NCBI GenBank assembly: GCA_004802725.1
Contig: SGPM01000011.1
Coordinates: 62,001 to 126,000 of the forward strand
Source of the DNA: Antrodiella citrinella
Lineage: Eukaryota > Basidiomycota > Agaricomycetes > Polyporales > Steccherinaceae
Direction: 5' to 3'
Length of the DNA: 64,000 nt
In this document: positions 31,661 to 42,601 of the stretch, one piece after another
Layout: every line of letters begins with the position of its first letter
How positions within the stretch are numbered: position 1 is the stretch's first letter
Program-made: the position numbers and the translations under genes
The notes under the pieces: model-generated
Seen by the model: the letters and a program-made list of their open reading frames with translations, nothing else
Database searches by the model: none
Told to the model about the DNA's origin: nothing

Positions 31661-34520
31661 ATGGCCATACACCCGTCCCCATTGACGGCCTCGTCGTCAA
31701 AACCAATCAAGAACACCCTCGAGATACGTCTCACCGAGTCCGTCGTCTTCTTGCGCAATGGAGACGCGACTGGGCGCCACCGGTCTGTCAACAATGGCCA
31801 GGCAGGCATGGTCCGAGGTCTTTTGTCTTTGACCCTCACAAAGCCGACGAAGATATCCAGCATTGAGATTGAGCTTGTGTGCAAAACGAGCACCTCATGG
31901 CCTGAAGGTGAGCTTCCAGCTCTTGTTGATCTCCGGTCTGTTCTGTATTGCGGATACACCCGAGCGCAGAGAGTGCGGAAAGAAAGTCTCGCGTGGCTAC
32001 ACGGGGCTTGGTTTCATGATTTTTGTCGGCTCAACGACAATCTTATCTCCTATGCAAGACATCTTAGGAACGCTGAACTAACGTCTTCTTAACGCAGGTA
32101 TCGGTGCTCGTCGCATAGATGTCACAGAAGAGCATAAGCTTTACGCGCAGTCCTATGTCTTCTTCGACGCAAATGCAGCCCCTGTGCAACAACGCCGTAC
32201 CATGTCTGTGGGTCCCGGTCTGAACCTTGATCACGACCCAGAAGAGGACAACCACTCCGACAGTATACACGAGCCACAGAACGAACGCAGAGGGCGAGAA
32301 CTGACTCGCGGTAGGAACCCTCTTCCTCGACACACCAGCCTGAATGCGCACGGTTCCCACTTTCAGCCCGGTTTTGTCAATCACATTAACGACCAGTTGC
32401 CCACTCCCCCATACTCTCCTAGATATTCGCCGGAGGGAACACCAACGATTTCTCGTCGGACATCTGGTTCGCTCTCATCGCCTATGAGGACGCTTGAAGA
32501 GGCACCGGAGAACGGAGAGCCTGTGGAGGAACTTCGTCGTGCGTTACGGAATGGCCTAGGATATGATGCTTCTGGTGAGTTGTCTTTTTACGAGGCTGAT
32601 ATCTTGTCTCACGAATATATCGCAGGCCTTGTTCCACCTTCTCAATCCTCTTCACCCTCCCGCCTTAGGTCCGCTTCCCGCGATGCAAGCAGCTTGTTGT
32701 CCTCTCCTGTCCTTCTCCCAAGCGTCGGTCGGTCGCGGTCCGGTAACTCCGACTCTGTGGACGACGGCTCCAGCTCCGGCGACGTGCCCGCGCTCTCCCA
32801 CTTGACTCTTTCTCTCATCTCACCACCGGTCGGATATCCTGGGGATTCCAGCCGATCTCGAGCAACGTCACCGAACGCTGCTAACGAAGATACCCTCCGC
32901 GGACGTAATAACAAACGGTTCACCCTCGCCGGTGTTTCCACTGCGATTTTCGAGGCCATTAGTGATCGGGTGAGGAGCGTGTCGCACCGTGCTGGAGACA
33001 TTACTCCGCCGAGGGACAGGACAAGAGACAGGACGCGGGAGAGGAGAGATAGGAGCAGGGAAGGAAGGCACAGCCCAGATCCCAGACACAGAGGGACGCT
33101 CAGTCGGGTAGGGGAGGTCCTAGGTCTGGAAGAGGAAGCAGGAAAGGAGGCTGGTGACGGTTGGAAAGAGTTCAAACCTGGTGCGTTCCCCAATCATGCA
33201 TTGAAGCTCACAGAACTTATGCATTGAGCAGGAGTCTACACGTACCCCATCTCCTTCACGATCCCTTCCACTTCCCCACCGACGCTTGGGTGCGACTTTG
33301 GTAGCGTGGTGTGGCGGCTGAAGGCACACGCCCACCGGCCAGGCATACTTACCACCAAGTTGTCCGCAGGTCAAGAGGTTACCGTGGTCGCCGCTCCCGA
33401 TGAAGACGATACGGAAGACACCGAGAACGTGATCATAGAACGGCAGTGGGACAATCAGATGCAGTACTTGCTGACGATCTCTGGAAGAAGTTTCCCTATC
33501 GGTGGCACGATACCCATTGTACTGACATTCGTACCGTGGACGAAGATGAAGATCTATCGGTTACATGTCTTCCTTGAAGGTGAGATCCGTCCCATTACAC
33601 GAACTCTATCCCTTTCTTATTGCCATGTTATAGAACATATCGATTACTTGACTCAGTTCAAGCGAGTCGCGCGTACCGACACGGTCTCTCGTATACCACT
33701 CATGACGATGAATCCTGGCAGGGACGACGTCCTGCTGCCGCTCTCAAGCGATGATGCCGAAGCGTTCTTACGCTCCCCGCTTCACGCATTGTTGGGTCCA
33801 GGAGACGACCCCTCGGACATGGCATCAGGCTTTATGGGTCCCGGGCCCTGGACGATCCAGCAAGAGATCCAGCTGCCCGAGTCATGCGCCTCGCTTCACT
33901 TCACGAACAAGAACAAGAAGAGTAATATGATTGTTACTCATATGCTCAAGGTCGTCTTCCGCGTTCAGCGTGATCGCGAGGTGGATGCGGATGGGAAAGA
34001 GTCAAAAGACCCCAAGAAAAAGTTGTATGATATCGTTGTTCAGACACCAATCCATATCCTATCGGTGAGTCCCTCCTTCTCTCACATTGTGGCCAAATGC
34101 TGATGAGGGTATGGGATACGGCAGTGCCTCTGCGGTCCTAACTACACCTCCCTCCCTCCCTACACCATCGCTTCCAGCTCACACGTTATGAAACCTACCA
34201 CAGGTGCTCAATGCCGCTGTCCTCCGGTCGCCTATCCAAGACGACCCAGCCAAGGCTCCTTCTCCGTCGGCCCATCTTCCACCCGTCGACCATTCGGCCG
34301 CCAAACCTCGGGGGCAGACATCCCCGAAGACAACACCACACCACCCGGGACGCAACCCTCGTCACCCTTCACCGCACACGACTCCGCGATGATCAGGAAC
34401 AACCTGTTCGAAAGACTCATGACGGGCCAGGAGACTGAGAGCGGGGAGGCCCCGCCGGCGTATGAGACGCTCGTGTCGGTGTCGAGTTTATCGTCGTCGT
34501 CGGTGGCTTCGACACCTTGA
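31661..34520 (+). CDS. Alpha-arrestin (ART-type ubiquitin-ligase adaptor)
   Basis: Arrestin-fold adaptor expected to link plasma-membrane transporters to the Nedd4-type ligase Rsp5. Exon 1 (31661-31908) holds LEIRLTESVVFLRNG and VRGLLSLTLTKPTKISSIEI, the arrestin-N strands. A long Ser/Pro/Arg-rich insert follows (32200-33100: SPRYSPEG, RDRTRERRDRSREG). GVYTYPISFTIPSTSPPTL then restores the arrestin-N end. Arrestin-C contains SGRSFPIGGTIPIVLTF, YRLHVFLEEHIDYLTQFK and LKVVFRVQRD. The C-terminal PPAY (near 34452) is a PPxY motif for WW domains. Introns include 31909-32098, 33181-33231 and 33577-33632. The 51-nt intron at 32575-32625 is a multiple of three and open, so retention would add 17 residues. 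The TATA box at 31602 lies just upstream. Confidence 0.88.
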
Positions 34521-34926
34521 TTCTTATGGCATCGTGGACTCGACTCCAGACTTGGACATTTCAATGATCTTTCTCCAATCTCTTCCGACACAACATGCAA
34601 CTAATATCCCTCTCTGATTTATCTTTATGACAGCAAAACACAACCTCTCCTTCTCACTGTATCCCTTCTCCTCTTTCTCCCTCACGCTCACGCAGGGCTT
34701 TTAAAGCGTAGTATCAGTATCAGTATCAGTATCAGTATTGGGGCTCCATCTATACTTGTAGCTGCCAGGTCTAATGCAAGAAATAGAAGTACAAATGTAT
34801 TGCTATACGTGAAAGAAATGGAAAATGCAACAAGTCAGGAATGCAAACAAACAAGTATTAGGATGTGTGTAAGTAATGCCAAGAAGAAGGGACGAGAAAC
34901 AGAGAAACAGTCAGCCACACGGTGTC
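34521..34926. other. Intergenic between convergent arrestin and TRK genes
   Basis: Two 3' regions. It holds a hexanucleotide repeat at 34710-34739 and otherwise nothing recognisable. Confidence 0.5.
34710..34739. repeat. (AGTATC)n microsatellite
   Basis: Four perfect AGTATC units plus a partial fifth (AGTATT) in the 3' intergenic region. The position makes it a possible length-polymorphic marker. Confidence 0.9.
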
Positions 34927-37900
34927 TTAAACGTCTTCAAATGGCTGTTCCCGTACGTCAGGCTCGTGTTCCCTAGTCATCGTTGTTGAAAATGTCGGGC
35001 GCCTCAACCGTAGCTCTCCATCCGCAATCCCATCCCCGTCTTCGATGAAAGACACCCCACGATGCGGTGTCGGGTTCTTATCCAAGGCACCGGCGCCGTT
35101 TTCGCCATTAGCAGAGTTGTCAGCAGTGGGCTGCGCGGTGATGTCTTCATCCTCCGTGTCCGTTGCGTCAGACTCTTCGCGGAACTCGAAGGGGAGCATG
35201 ACGGCGCGATCGATCGCTACTGGAAGTCCGCGATGACGGCCTCGGAGCATGACGAAACAGACGATGAGTTTGGAGAGAGGACGGAGAGCGCCTGAGAAGG
35301 AGTAGTTTGCCTAGAGAGGTCTGAGTGAGTATTGATCATCGTAAGTAATGAAGACAAAACTTACGTAGGGGACACCCAGTGACAATCCGACGGTACCATA
35401 AGCGGATACCAGCTCGAACACTGGAGGTGGAGTGAGTATGAAGATATCACGGCGAACGGAGTGTACACGCACAGATCGTGAAGATACTGAACCAGCTGAG
35501 ATTCGCATCGTCTTCCAACGCGTCACGCTACAACGCGAGATGAGCTTAGCTATCTTTCTAATTGAACATTTATCATAGTAGACGGACCTCGATGATGCAT
35601 ACCAAGAACAGTGCAAGTGCAAGCCACCACATATCTATTCATCGACGTTAGTCTGTAAGCGTATCATAAAGAAACAACAAAGCGCACCGAAAGACAGCTG
35701 TTTCCGCATATGCATGGCAAGGTACCTACTCCAAACAGTGTACCGACTCCCGACTGGGTTAAACTCAGACTCGTCATCCTCAGGATTGTGGTACACTCCA
35801 AGGGAGTTCTCCTCGTAGACGTTCGTCGAGCGTACACTCATTGCGATCGGGTCTGCAGCGAATGGTCAGGACGCCGACTTCCAGGCAACAGCGTTGAACG
35901 AAAAATACTCACATACGCTGACATACATCATGATGACGTAGAGCACTCTGGAACAAAGTATCAGAAGAGGCAGACGATAATAGCGCGAGGAGGAACATAC
36001 TTCACAGCGGGAGCCAGTGCATTCAAACTGACTGATATAAATCCCGCAGCCCTCACCGCAGCAGCCTGCAAAAATCCTAGAAGAAACCTGTTCCAAAAGG
36101 CCACAACCTCCACCGCAGGATTACCGATATCAAGAACCAAGAAGCAAAACCAATCGGTGCCGCTGTGTCAAAAGATGTAAGAAGTGGGATATGGGATGAC
36201 GAGAAGAAAGGCTTACTTCAGCACAACAAGAACGGTGACAAGAAACCATGTTTGGTGAGAAGGGAAGAGATAAACGAAACATCGTCGCGGGTGGTCCAAA
36301 AGAAATTGCAACGTCTCGTGTAGCCTCGTTTTCTTGTTGACGCATTTGTAGATTATCCATATCATTAGTCGTAAACTGCAGGCAACGATATGATGAGGTC
36401 TGAAGTGGACATAGGTTGGTAGAAACTCACAAAACAGGCTGTGGAAGAATTGTGAGCATAAGTATAAGCGAGAAAATCGAAAACTTACGAATGCAGTATT
36501 ACCAGCCAAGATTAACATAATCATAAAAATGATCATAGGGTACGCAGTTTGGAAGGGGACCATCGATAAATCCTCGAGGGACATCCCAGTATTGGTATAT
36601 GAAGATACAACTTGAAAGATTGAAAACCTTTACGAAGGCAGCTTAGCAAATGAGAACATGCGAGACAGCGCGCAATACGTACCAGACAGGAGACAAATTT
36701 CTGTGTAGATCGGGGGGTATGAATGCACTGTGCCACTTGGGAGTTGAGATATACGGAGCGATAACTATGAATGATACGGCTTGTAAGCCTATATGGTACT
36801 AGTATGCAAGCTTAGTGTTTTGTCGATAACATCATGACGACGAGAACTCACCGCGCCAACAATCCATAGAAGGGCTGTTAGTGATCGGTATTCAACGCCG
36901 CCCAGCTCTTCCAGCTGGTCTTGCGTGAGCTTGTGAAAAGTGGAATTTCGTCCAACGATGGCTTCAAACGATATGTAAGACACCGCTTTCGCACCGGGGG
37001 CAGCTCCATTATGCGAGGTAATAGTTTGGGTTCGAGGTATGGTAATCGTCCGTGTGAGCTGGCGTTCCAGCTTGGGGAAGAACCGTCTAAATAGTGATGA
37101 TATGATCTCGTGAGGCATCGGAAAGCCGCCAAGCCCGCGGTGCTTGCGCATCGTGGGTGGATGATGAGAATGACTAGTAGTAGCGGTTCGTGGTATGGAC
37201 AACGTTCGTTGCATGGATCCTGCGGCAAATGGGTAAGACATTACGCGTATGCGAACACGTCACTTACTTCTATCATGTTGCGTGGGTGTTCGGTGAAGAC
37301 TTTGCCCATCACCAATCGATGTCAGACGGTCGAGACGTCCTTTCTCTGTAGATGGGTCGTGTTTGCCACGAGGAGTAGGCGCAAACTCCACAGTCTGAGT
37401 ATGTGGAATGGTGAGTGTTCTCGGCAGAGCTCCTGATGATCTGTCCGGTGATGCCACATTGATAGTCTGGAAACGGTTCATCGATAATGGTGACACTGAA
37501 AGTACAGAAGTTGAGAAGGCACGCATTTTCTGGAGATGAAGTGAACGAACGATTGTCATGGCTCCCCTCTTGAGCTACACCTGGATCAGATAATCGTCGG
37601 GAATGTCTGTAGGCGGAGAAACTGGTCAGGACGTCCTTGACCAAGGAAATAGATGAATGAACCTTTTCGCCGAAAACTGGTCGAAATGATCTGTACGATG
37701 GCTGCCAGGAGTGAAGGCCTCAATGACTGAGTCAACCTCCTCCGATATGCTGGGCGGTTCGGACGAGTCACTCGAAAAGATCACTTGGCGAGGATCTGTA
37801 TCGGCAGGTTTGAAGGTTGGGCCGTTATTAGAGGTATCGCCAGAATGCCCTTCGCTGATCCAACCGCTGGGATTGACCAATTTCGGTGCGTCATCCATAC

Positions 37901-38625
37901 GTCGAATCATTTCCGTTCGTAGCCTTGAGTTCGCCGCGCCGTCTTCGCGTTGCCCAGATGCTGAGTCGTGAGAATCGTGTCTCAAAGTCAAAGCTGACCA
38001 TAGTTTGCGATACCATGGAAGGATGACGACATCGACTGGCGCGTCCACTTTACGACGGACCCGACGCGAAAGTTCGGCTTGTACCATCTTCCTGAATTTG
38101 ACTTCGAAAAAATGCCTGGAGGGTATCAGCTCAGCTCTACCGTTCCCCAGCGACGACATGTAAATACTACACACCTCCGAACATAAACCATGACCCATGA
38201 TATAATGACCTAAATTAGGGCGAGGTGAGAGAGACAGTCGGGGTAGCTAAAAGTATAAAGCACGTACTGGGTTTCCAACACACATCAAGAAGAAGAGGAT
38301 CACTTGCTGGAAGTTTGTAAGACTGCTAAGATCGACGGTGGCGAGTCCGCACACAGTGATCGCGCTAACACAGTTGAACAAAGCGTCGATGTAGGCGATG
38401 TGATTATGGCCATTACTCGCGTAGAAAATGGCGGAAAATATCAATGGTGTGAACGTGCTATAACAGATATAGATCAGCTTGATGGATGTGAAGTCGGAAT
38501 ATACTTTGAACCTACAAAAAGAGGATGTGTATACGGAAGAAGTTGAGGTGGCTTTTCGCATAGCGAGCGTACACTGTGGCTCTTGATGGTGCATGAAATG
38601 AAGGTGCAGTGCGTACGGACACCAT
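34927..38625 (-). CDS. TRK1: TRK-type high-affinity potassium transporter
   Basis: Plasma-membrane K+ uptake protein of the TRK/HKT superfamily with four pore-loop repeats. It starts MVSVRTAPSFHAPSR at 38625; exon 1 carries YAKSHLNFFRIHILF, spliced to FTPLIFSAIFYASNG and the first pore loop ALFNCVSAITVCGLATVDL. A long cytosolic loop (about 38100-36990) is Ser/Arg-rich with repeated TLTIPHTQT/TITIPRTQT segments, leading to YISFEAIVGRNSTFHKLT and LEELGGVEYRSLTALLWIV. The second pore loop reads VVSSYTNTGMSLEDLSMVPF. Then come LAGNTAFPVFLRLMIWII, the third pore region (NRFLLGFLQAAAVRAAGF), LYVIMMYVSVYPIAMSVRSTN and the fourth (VSAYGTVGLSLGVPYANYSF). A conserved RGRHRGLPVAIDRAV is followed by an acidic C-tail ending at 34927. 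At least ten introns. The call is firm; TRK1 versus TRK2 cannot be decided. Confidence 0.93.
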
Positions 38626-39465
38626 TTGCCCAGAGACAACGTGGGGGTCTGAGGGAAAGCACTTCGAGATATCAGGGGGCCTGCGTCCAGTGGAGCAACT
38701 TGAAGGGAGTATTAGGCGGAGGACGGGGGACGTGCTCTTGCTTCGCTCACAACGAGGAAAAATGTCATGGGTCCTGTTTTATGAGTCCAACTATAATGGT
38801 CCAAGCAGCGACCAAGAGAAGAGGAACAAAATGCAGAAGCTTTGGATTTGGCGAGGAAAGCTCGACTGTGGCTGGCTTCCGCTTGGCAGGCTGTTAATGG
38901 ACTTGCCTTTTTGGGCCACCACAATCACATGAAAGCCACGTGGCGAAACACACGCCCTACACGCGAAAAGTTTGATGAGCATTGAATATTGAGCGCGACG
39001 GTGGAGAACAGTGTTCACCAGAACACCCGTACTGGAACTGGCACATACATATCGTTCAACTGGGTCTCTAGAAGTGGTCGAATCGAAGGATACCCACTGG
39101 ATGGCTTTCGGAACCTCATTCAATACCGTACCTCGACTCTCCAGGTCGTGCCGATCCCTGGTAGCAATCACCCTAAGTACTGCTTGGATCTTCAGCGGCT
39201 TGAGCTCATGGGGTGCCTGAAGTACTAGTGGCAACAGCCCGCAGTTTCTTTACGTCTAGATCTGCAGCAGCCTGCGGAATGCGGTACAAACCAACTACAG
39301 ATTCTTGGGATCTTTTCCCCGTATGTCGTCGCGTGGAGGGGCGATCTGAGGCTGTACGATCGAGAGACTCCTCGTCGTCAGAGTCAGGAGCGCCGACTTT
39401 ACAGCAGCATACATGAAACCATACTCCTCCTCTTTATGATTCCTCTTTACGACCCCTGCAGTTCA
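38626..39465. other. Intergenic, divergent promoters of TRK and GT8
   Basis: A 147-codon minus frame (38791-39234) has no motif and no support from splicing; I treat it as chance. No TATA box stands out for either gene. Confidence 0.45.
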
Positions 39466-40638
39466 ATGAGCTCCATACTTTCATACTTTCATACTCCCAA
39501 CGAATATGCGCTATTACCCTCCTCAATCGCAAAACCACCGAACAGGGGCTGGCGGCATGTTCTCATACCCGTAATCCTCGTTGCCTCCATTTCATTCAAC
39601 TTTTTCTTCTTCTTCTTCTGGCCACCAAAGTACACCGTCAAGGTCGCGTTGGACAACTATCAATCATTGTAGGTCCTGCTTCCTAACTCAAAGTACCGGT
39701 GCTGACTATGGAGTGTCGTGCACAGGAACCATAATCCAATAGTCGACTTGAGCCTGTTGCCGCTCTCCTCACCTAACGAGCCTCTCGACCATGCCCACGA
39801 GCAACATGCCGTCGTCACTTCTCTCTATACCGATGCCTTCGCCGGTGCGGTAGCTACGCTCGGCCACAGTCTCCGCAAAGTCAATACGACCGCCCGCCTC
39901 GTACTCCTCTACTTCCCTGACCGTGTGTCGCCTTCCGCCCTCTGCATCGCCACCTCCACTGGCTTCGTGCCTCACGCCGTCACGCGCATCCCACCCCCCC
40001 ACGATGGCCGTGGCGTGTACCCGCATTTCCTGGACCAATTCACGAAGCTGAACGTATGGACGCTGGACGCGCTGGGAATCAGGAGTCTCGTGTACCTCGA
40101 CGCCGACACGCTCGTCCGCCGGAACTTCGACGAGCTGTTCACACTGCCGTGGATGTTCGCCGCGACACCCGATGTCTTTGTCGACTGGAAAGGCTTCACG
40201 TTGGCATTTAACGCCGGCGTGCTGTTCCTTCGCCCCTCTACGGCGATTTTCAATGATATGATATCGAAACTCTCTACCGCGCATTACCCGCTCGCTGATG
40301 CAGAGCAGAGCTTCCTCAATCATTACTTTGCCGCCGAGGTCGTTAGGCTCCCCTATCATTATAACGCGAACTTGGCGATCAAGGCGCGCGCGCTAGACCT
40401 TTGGGAGGGGACGCGCCACGAGCACCGGATCGTGCATTTCACGCTGGTGAAGCCGTTCATCGGTCGGGGCCCACAGTACAAAGAGGTACCCTTTGACGAG
40501 GTGGAGAAGTTTGTGGAAGAGATCAAGGAGGTGGATGGTGGGGCCTTCAGGGAGGAGATGGTGTGGTGGGGGGAGACGTTCGTGGAGATGAAGCAGGTGT
40601 ATGCGCCACAATTGGCGTTGTGTAAGGCGGCAGACTGA
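39466..40638 (+). CDS. GT8-family glycosyltransferase (glycogenin-like), type II membrane
   Basis: Nucleotide-sugar transferase, probably in the Golgi lumen. I chose the ATG at 39466 (MSSILSYFHTPNEY); one 30 nt upstream is also in frame. A TM anchor (HVLIPVILVASISFNFFFFF) follows a short basic cytosolic tail. One 53-nt intron (39671-39723) joins YQSL to NHNPIVD. The catalytic domain has AVVTSLYTDAFAGAVATL, LVLLYFPDRVS, FTKLNVWTLDALGIRSLVYL, the metal-binding DAD (LDADTLV), FNAGVLFLRPS, the NAN motif (YNANLAIK), and IVHFTLVKPF with the family's final His. It ends at 40638. The domain matches GT8 enzymes (glycogenin, GlcNAc or galactosyl transferases); donor and acceptor are unknown. Confidence 0.88.
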
Positions 40639-41710
40639 GTTGTGGACTGCTGTTACGCTCGAGTGAGTTCTCGCCGCCACCGTCATCTTCTCATCCTCGT
40701 AGCGGTCATTCTTGTTGACATTGCCGCCATAATATTGTCTCCCCCATCCTCACCTTTCCCGTCACCATTCTTATTGGTAACGCATAAGTTATAGTCTCTT
40801 CCCCAGAGTCCTTCATGCACATTGAGTTTGGAGATTGTCATGTTCTCGCCTACCATTAATGATAGCATACGAGTCAGACCATATTATGATAGTAATCGCA
40901 AAAACAACAATCATTATGCATTATCATTCTGGTTCGACGTGGACATTTGTTTCCATCTTTTCCTGTTTCTCGCACTCGCATTCACACACTGGGCACACGT
41001 GTTGTCGAAAGACAGACAAAGAGAGGAAGGGCGCCGGGATGAACAACGGCTTAACAAGCTAAAAAGTACAACACAGCAAGGTAGACTTCATCGTACAACG
41101 ATGACACACGCACGCGAAAGAACAACTGCAATGTCAGACAACAAAAGCGACAACAAGACTGGGGAGGAGCGACGAGGGAATAATCTTATGCGTAATCGAG
41201 AAAATCGGATGGTCAATGTCTAACGAGACGGGCAGCTACTGGATACAAGAACTTAACCAAGAAAAGGGATCGGGGATGAAGGTGTGGGATGAAGAGTCAT
41301 AATACAATGAACCAAGAAGCCCTGGGGATAGTGTGAAGGTATAAGCATAAAAACTTTGGCGGAGGTCCAAGAGCAGTGGGGAGGTGCAAAGCCGAAGGGC
41401 CAAGCGGCGGCGACGAGGCGGGTCAAGGCGAGGGGCGAGATGGGATGATGGGTGCAGCCGTGTCGAGCTTCGCGATCAACGGAAACGACACGAGGCGGGT
41501 GGGATGGGAAGGTTGCGCGAATAAAGGTGCGAAATTATGGAGGATACCAAATGAACATGTGGCCTTGCTCGTGAGGGTCCCAGTGAATAGATGTGGATTG
41601 CCAAGCGAGTGAAAACAAATAGATATTGGAAGGAGTGTGGAATGGGCGAGTAGCCAGATTGTTCTTTTCAGCAGTCATTGTATGTGTATGCGGAAGATTC
41701 GAGTGGGAAA
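40639..41710. other. Intergenic, no supported gene
   Basis: Convergent 3' regions of the GT8 gene and secreted-type gene C. A/C/G-rich low-complexity sequence at 41000-41250. A 133-codon frame (40822-41223) has no motif or splice context. Confidence 0.45.
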
Positions 41711-42393
41711 TCACAATTCCGGCGGCTCATCCGAGCTGAAGGTCTCCTGTGATACAATCAGTTCATCGGTTGCGGAAAGCCAGCACAGCGACGATCACTC
41801 ACAAGAGCTTCCAAGAAATCATTAGCCACTGAGGACGGTGGTTGTGTGATTGTTGGGGGCGGTGGAGAGTCCAGGTCGATGATTTGCACTACCGACGGTA
41901 TTGGTGATGTTGGTTCTGTCTCTACCTCATTCGGCGTAGTCACACATGGGTTCGGTATGGCACCACCGTCCTCCACAATATCCGCAATCGAGGCCGGCTG
42001 AGATCCTGTGGCAGGCGGAGGCGGTGGAGGTGCACACCCATGAATGATTTCGATTATATTCGGGACTATGCTTTGCACGGGAGCTGCGGCTGCGGTCACC
42101 GACTGAAAATCCATGAGCACGGATCTATATGGCGGACGAGAAAATAGACAACGTACGGGTGTTATTGCAGCTGAACCTGAGGCTTCAGCGAAGAAACAGC
42201 CCATTTCTCGGCATGCACCCAAGAACCGCGGTTGGACGGGTACAGGCGCAGACCACACCGTTGGCAGAGCTGGAAAAGACACTGAGTGAGCTATATGGTC
42301 CCAGCATTATCAAAGACAACTTGAATTGTACTCACCACCAACAAAGAGAGCTGAGATGGCGAAAGCGCGAGTGAGGATGAAGACAGGCGCCAT
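41711..42393 (-). CDS. Small secreted-type protein C (FILTRA family)
   Basis: Function unknown; intact member of the three-gene family. Exons 42393-42336, 42269-42157, 42102-41803 and 41746-41711 give 168 residues. The N-terminus MAPVFILTRAFAISALFVG resembles a signal peptide with an internal Arg. Exon 2 has LPTVWSAPVPVQPRFLGACR and MGCFFAEASGSA (two Cys, conserved in B). Exon 3 is Pro/Ser/Val-rich, with two related hydrophobic motifs: IVPNIIEIIHG and IPSVVQIIDLD. The last exon encodes ETFSSDEPPEL. Intron phases match B exactly and the first matches A. It is divergent from the intact I66 inhibitor at 44795, as B is from the inhibitor pseudogene. Secretion is inferred only from the N-terminus. 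Confidence 0.82.
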
Positions 42394-42594
42394 TTCAAGA
42401 GAGGTGGAAGGTGATGAACCTGAACGAGTAAGAGGAGGGATGGTGAACGAAGAAAGGCACTCGGAAGTGTAACCTCAACGAGTGAATCCAGATACTAAGC
42501 TCAACCTGAGTGAACGGGAGGGGCTATTAGCTGTGAGCGAGGAATAGTCGGGGAGACAATGCTGCAGACTCACCATCGACGATCCTCCCTTCGT

Positions 42595-42601
42595 TTTATA
42601 C
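42595..42601 (-). promoter_or_regulatory. TATA box of secreted-type gene C
   Basis: The minus strand reads GGATGTTGTATAAAA, identical over 15 nt to the element upstream of gene B. The TATAAAA lies about 208 nt before the start codon. Confidence 0.7.

Noticed and set aside
38791..39234. 147-codon minus frame upstream of TRK
   Set aside because: No domain, no signals; sits in a divergent promoter region. It could be tested by RNA-seq.
39769..40359. 196-codon minus frame within GT8
   Set aside because: Shadow of the GC-rich GT8 exon.
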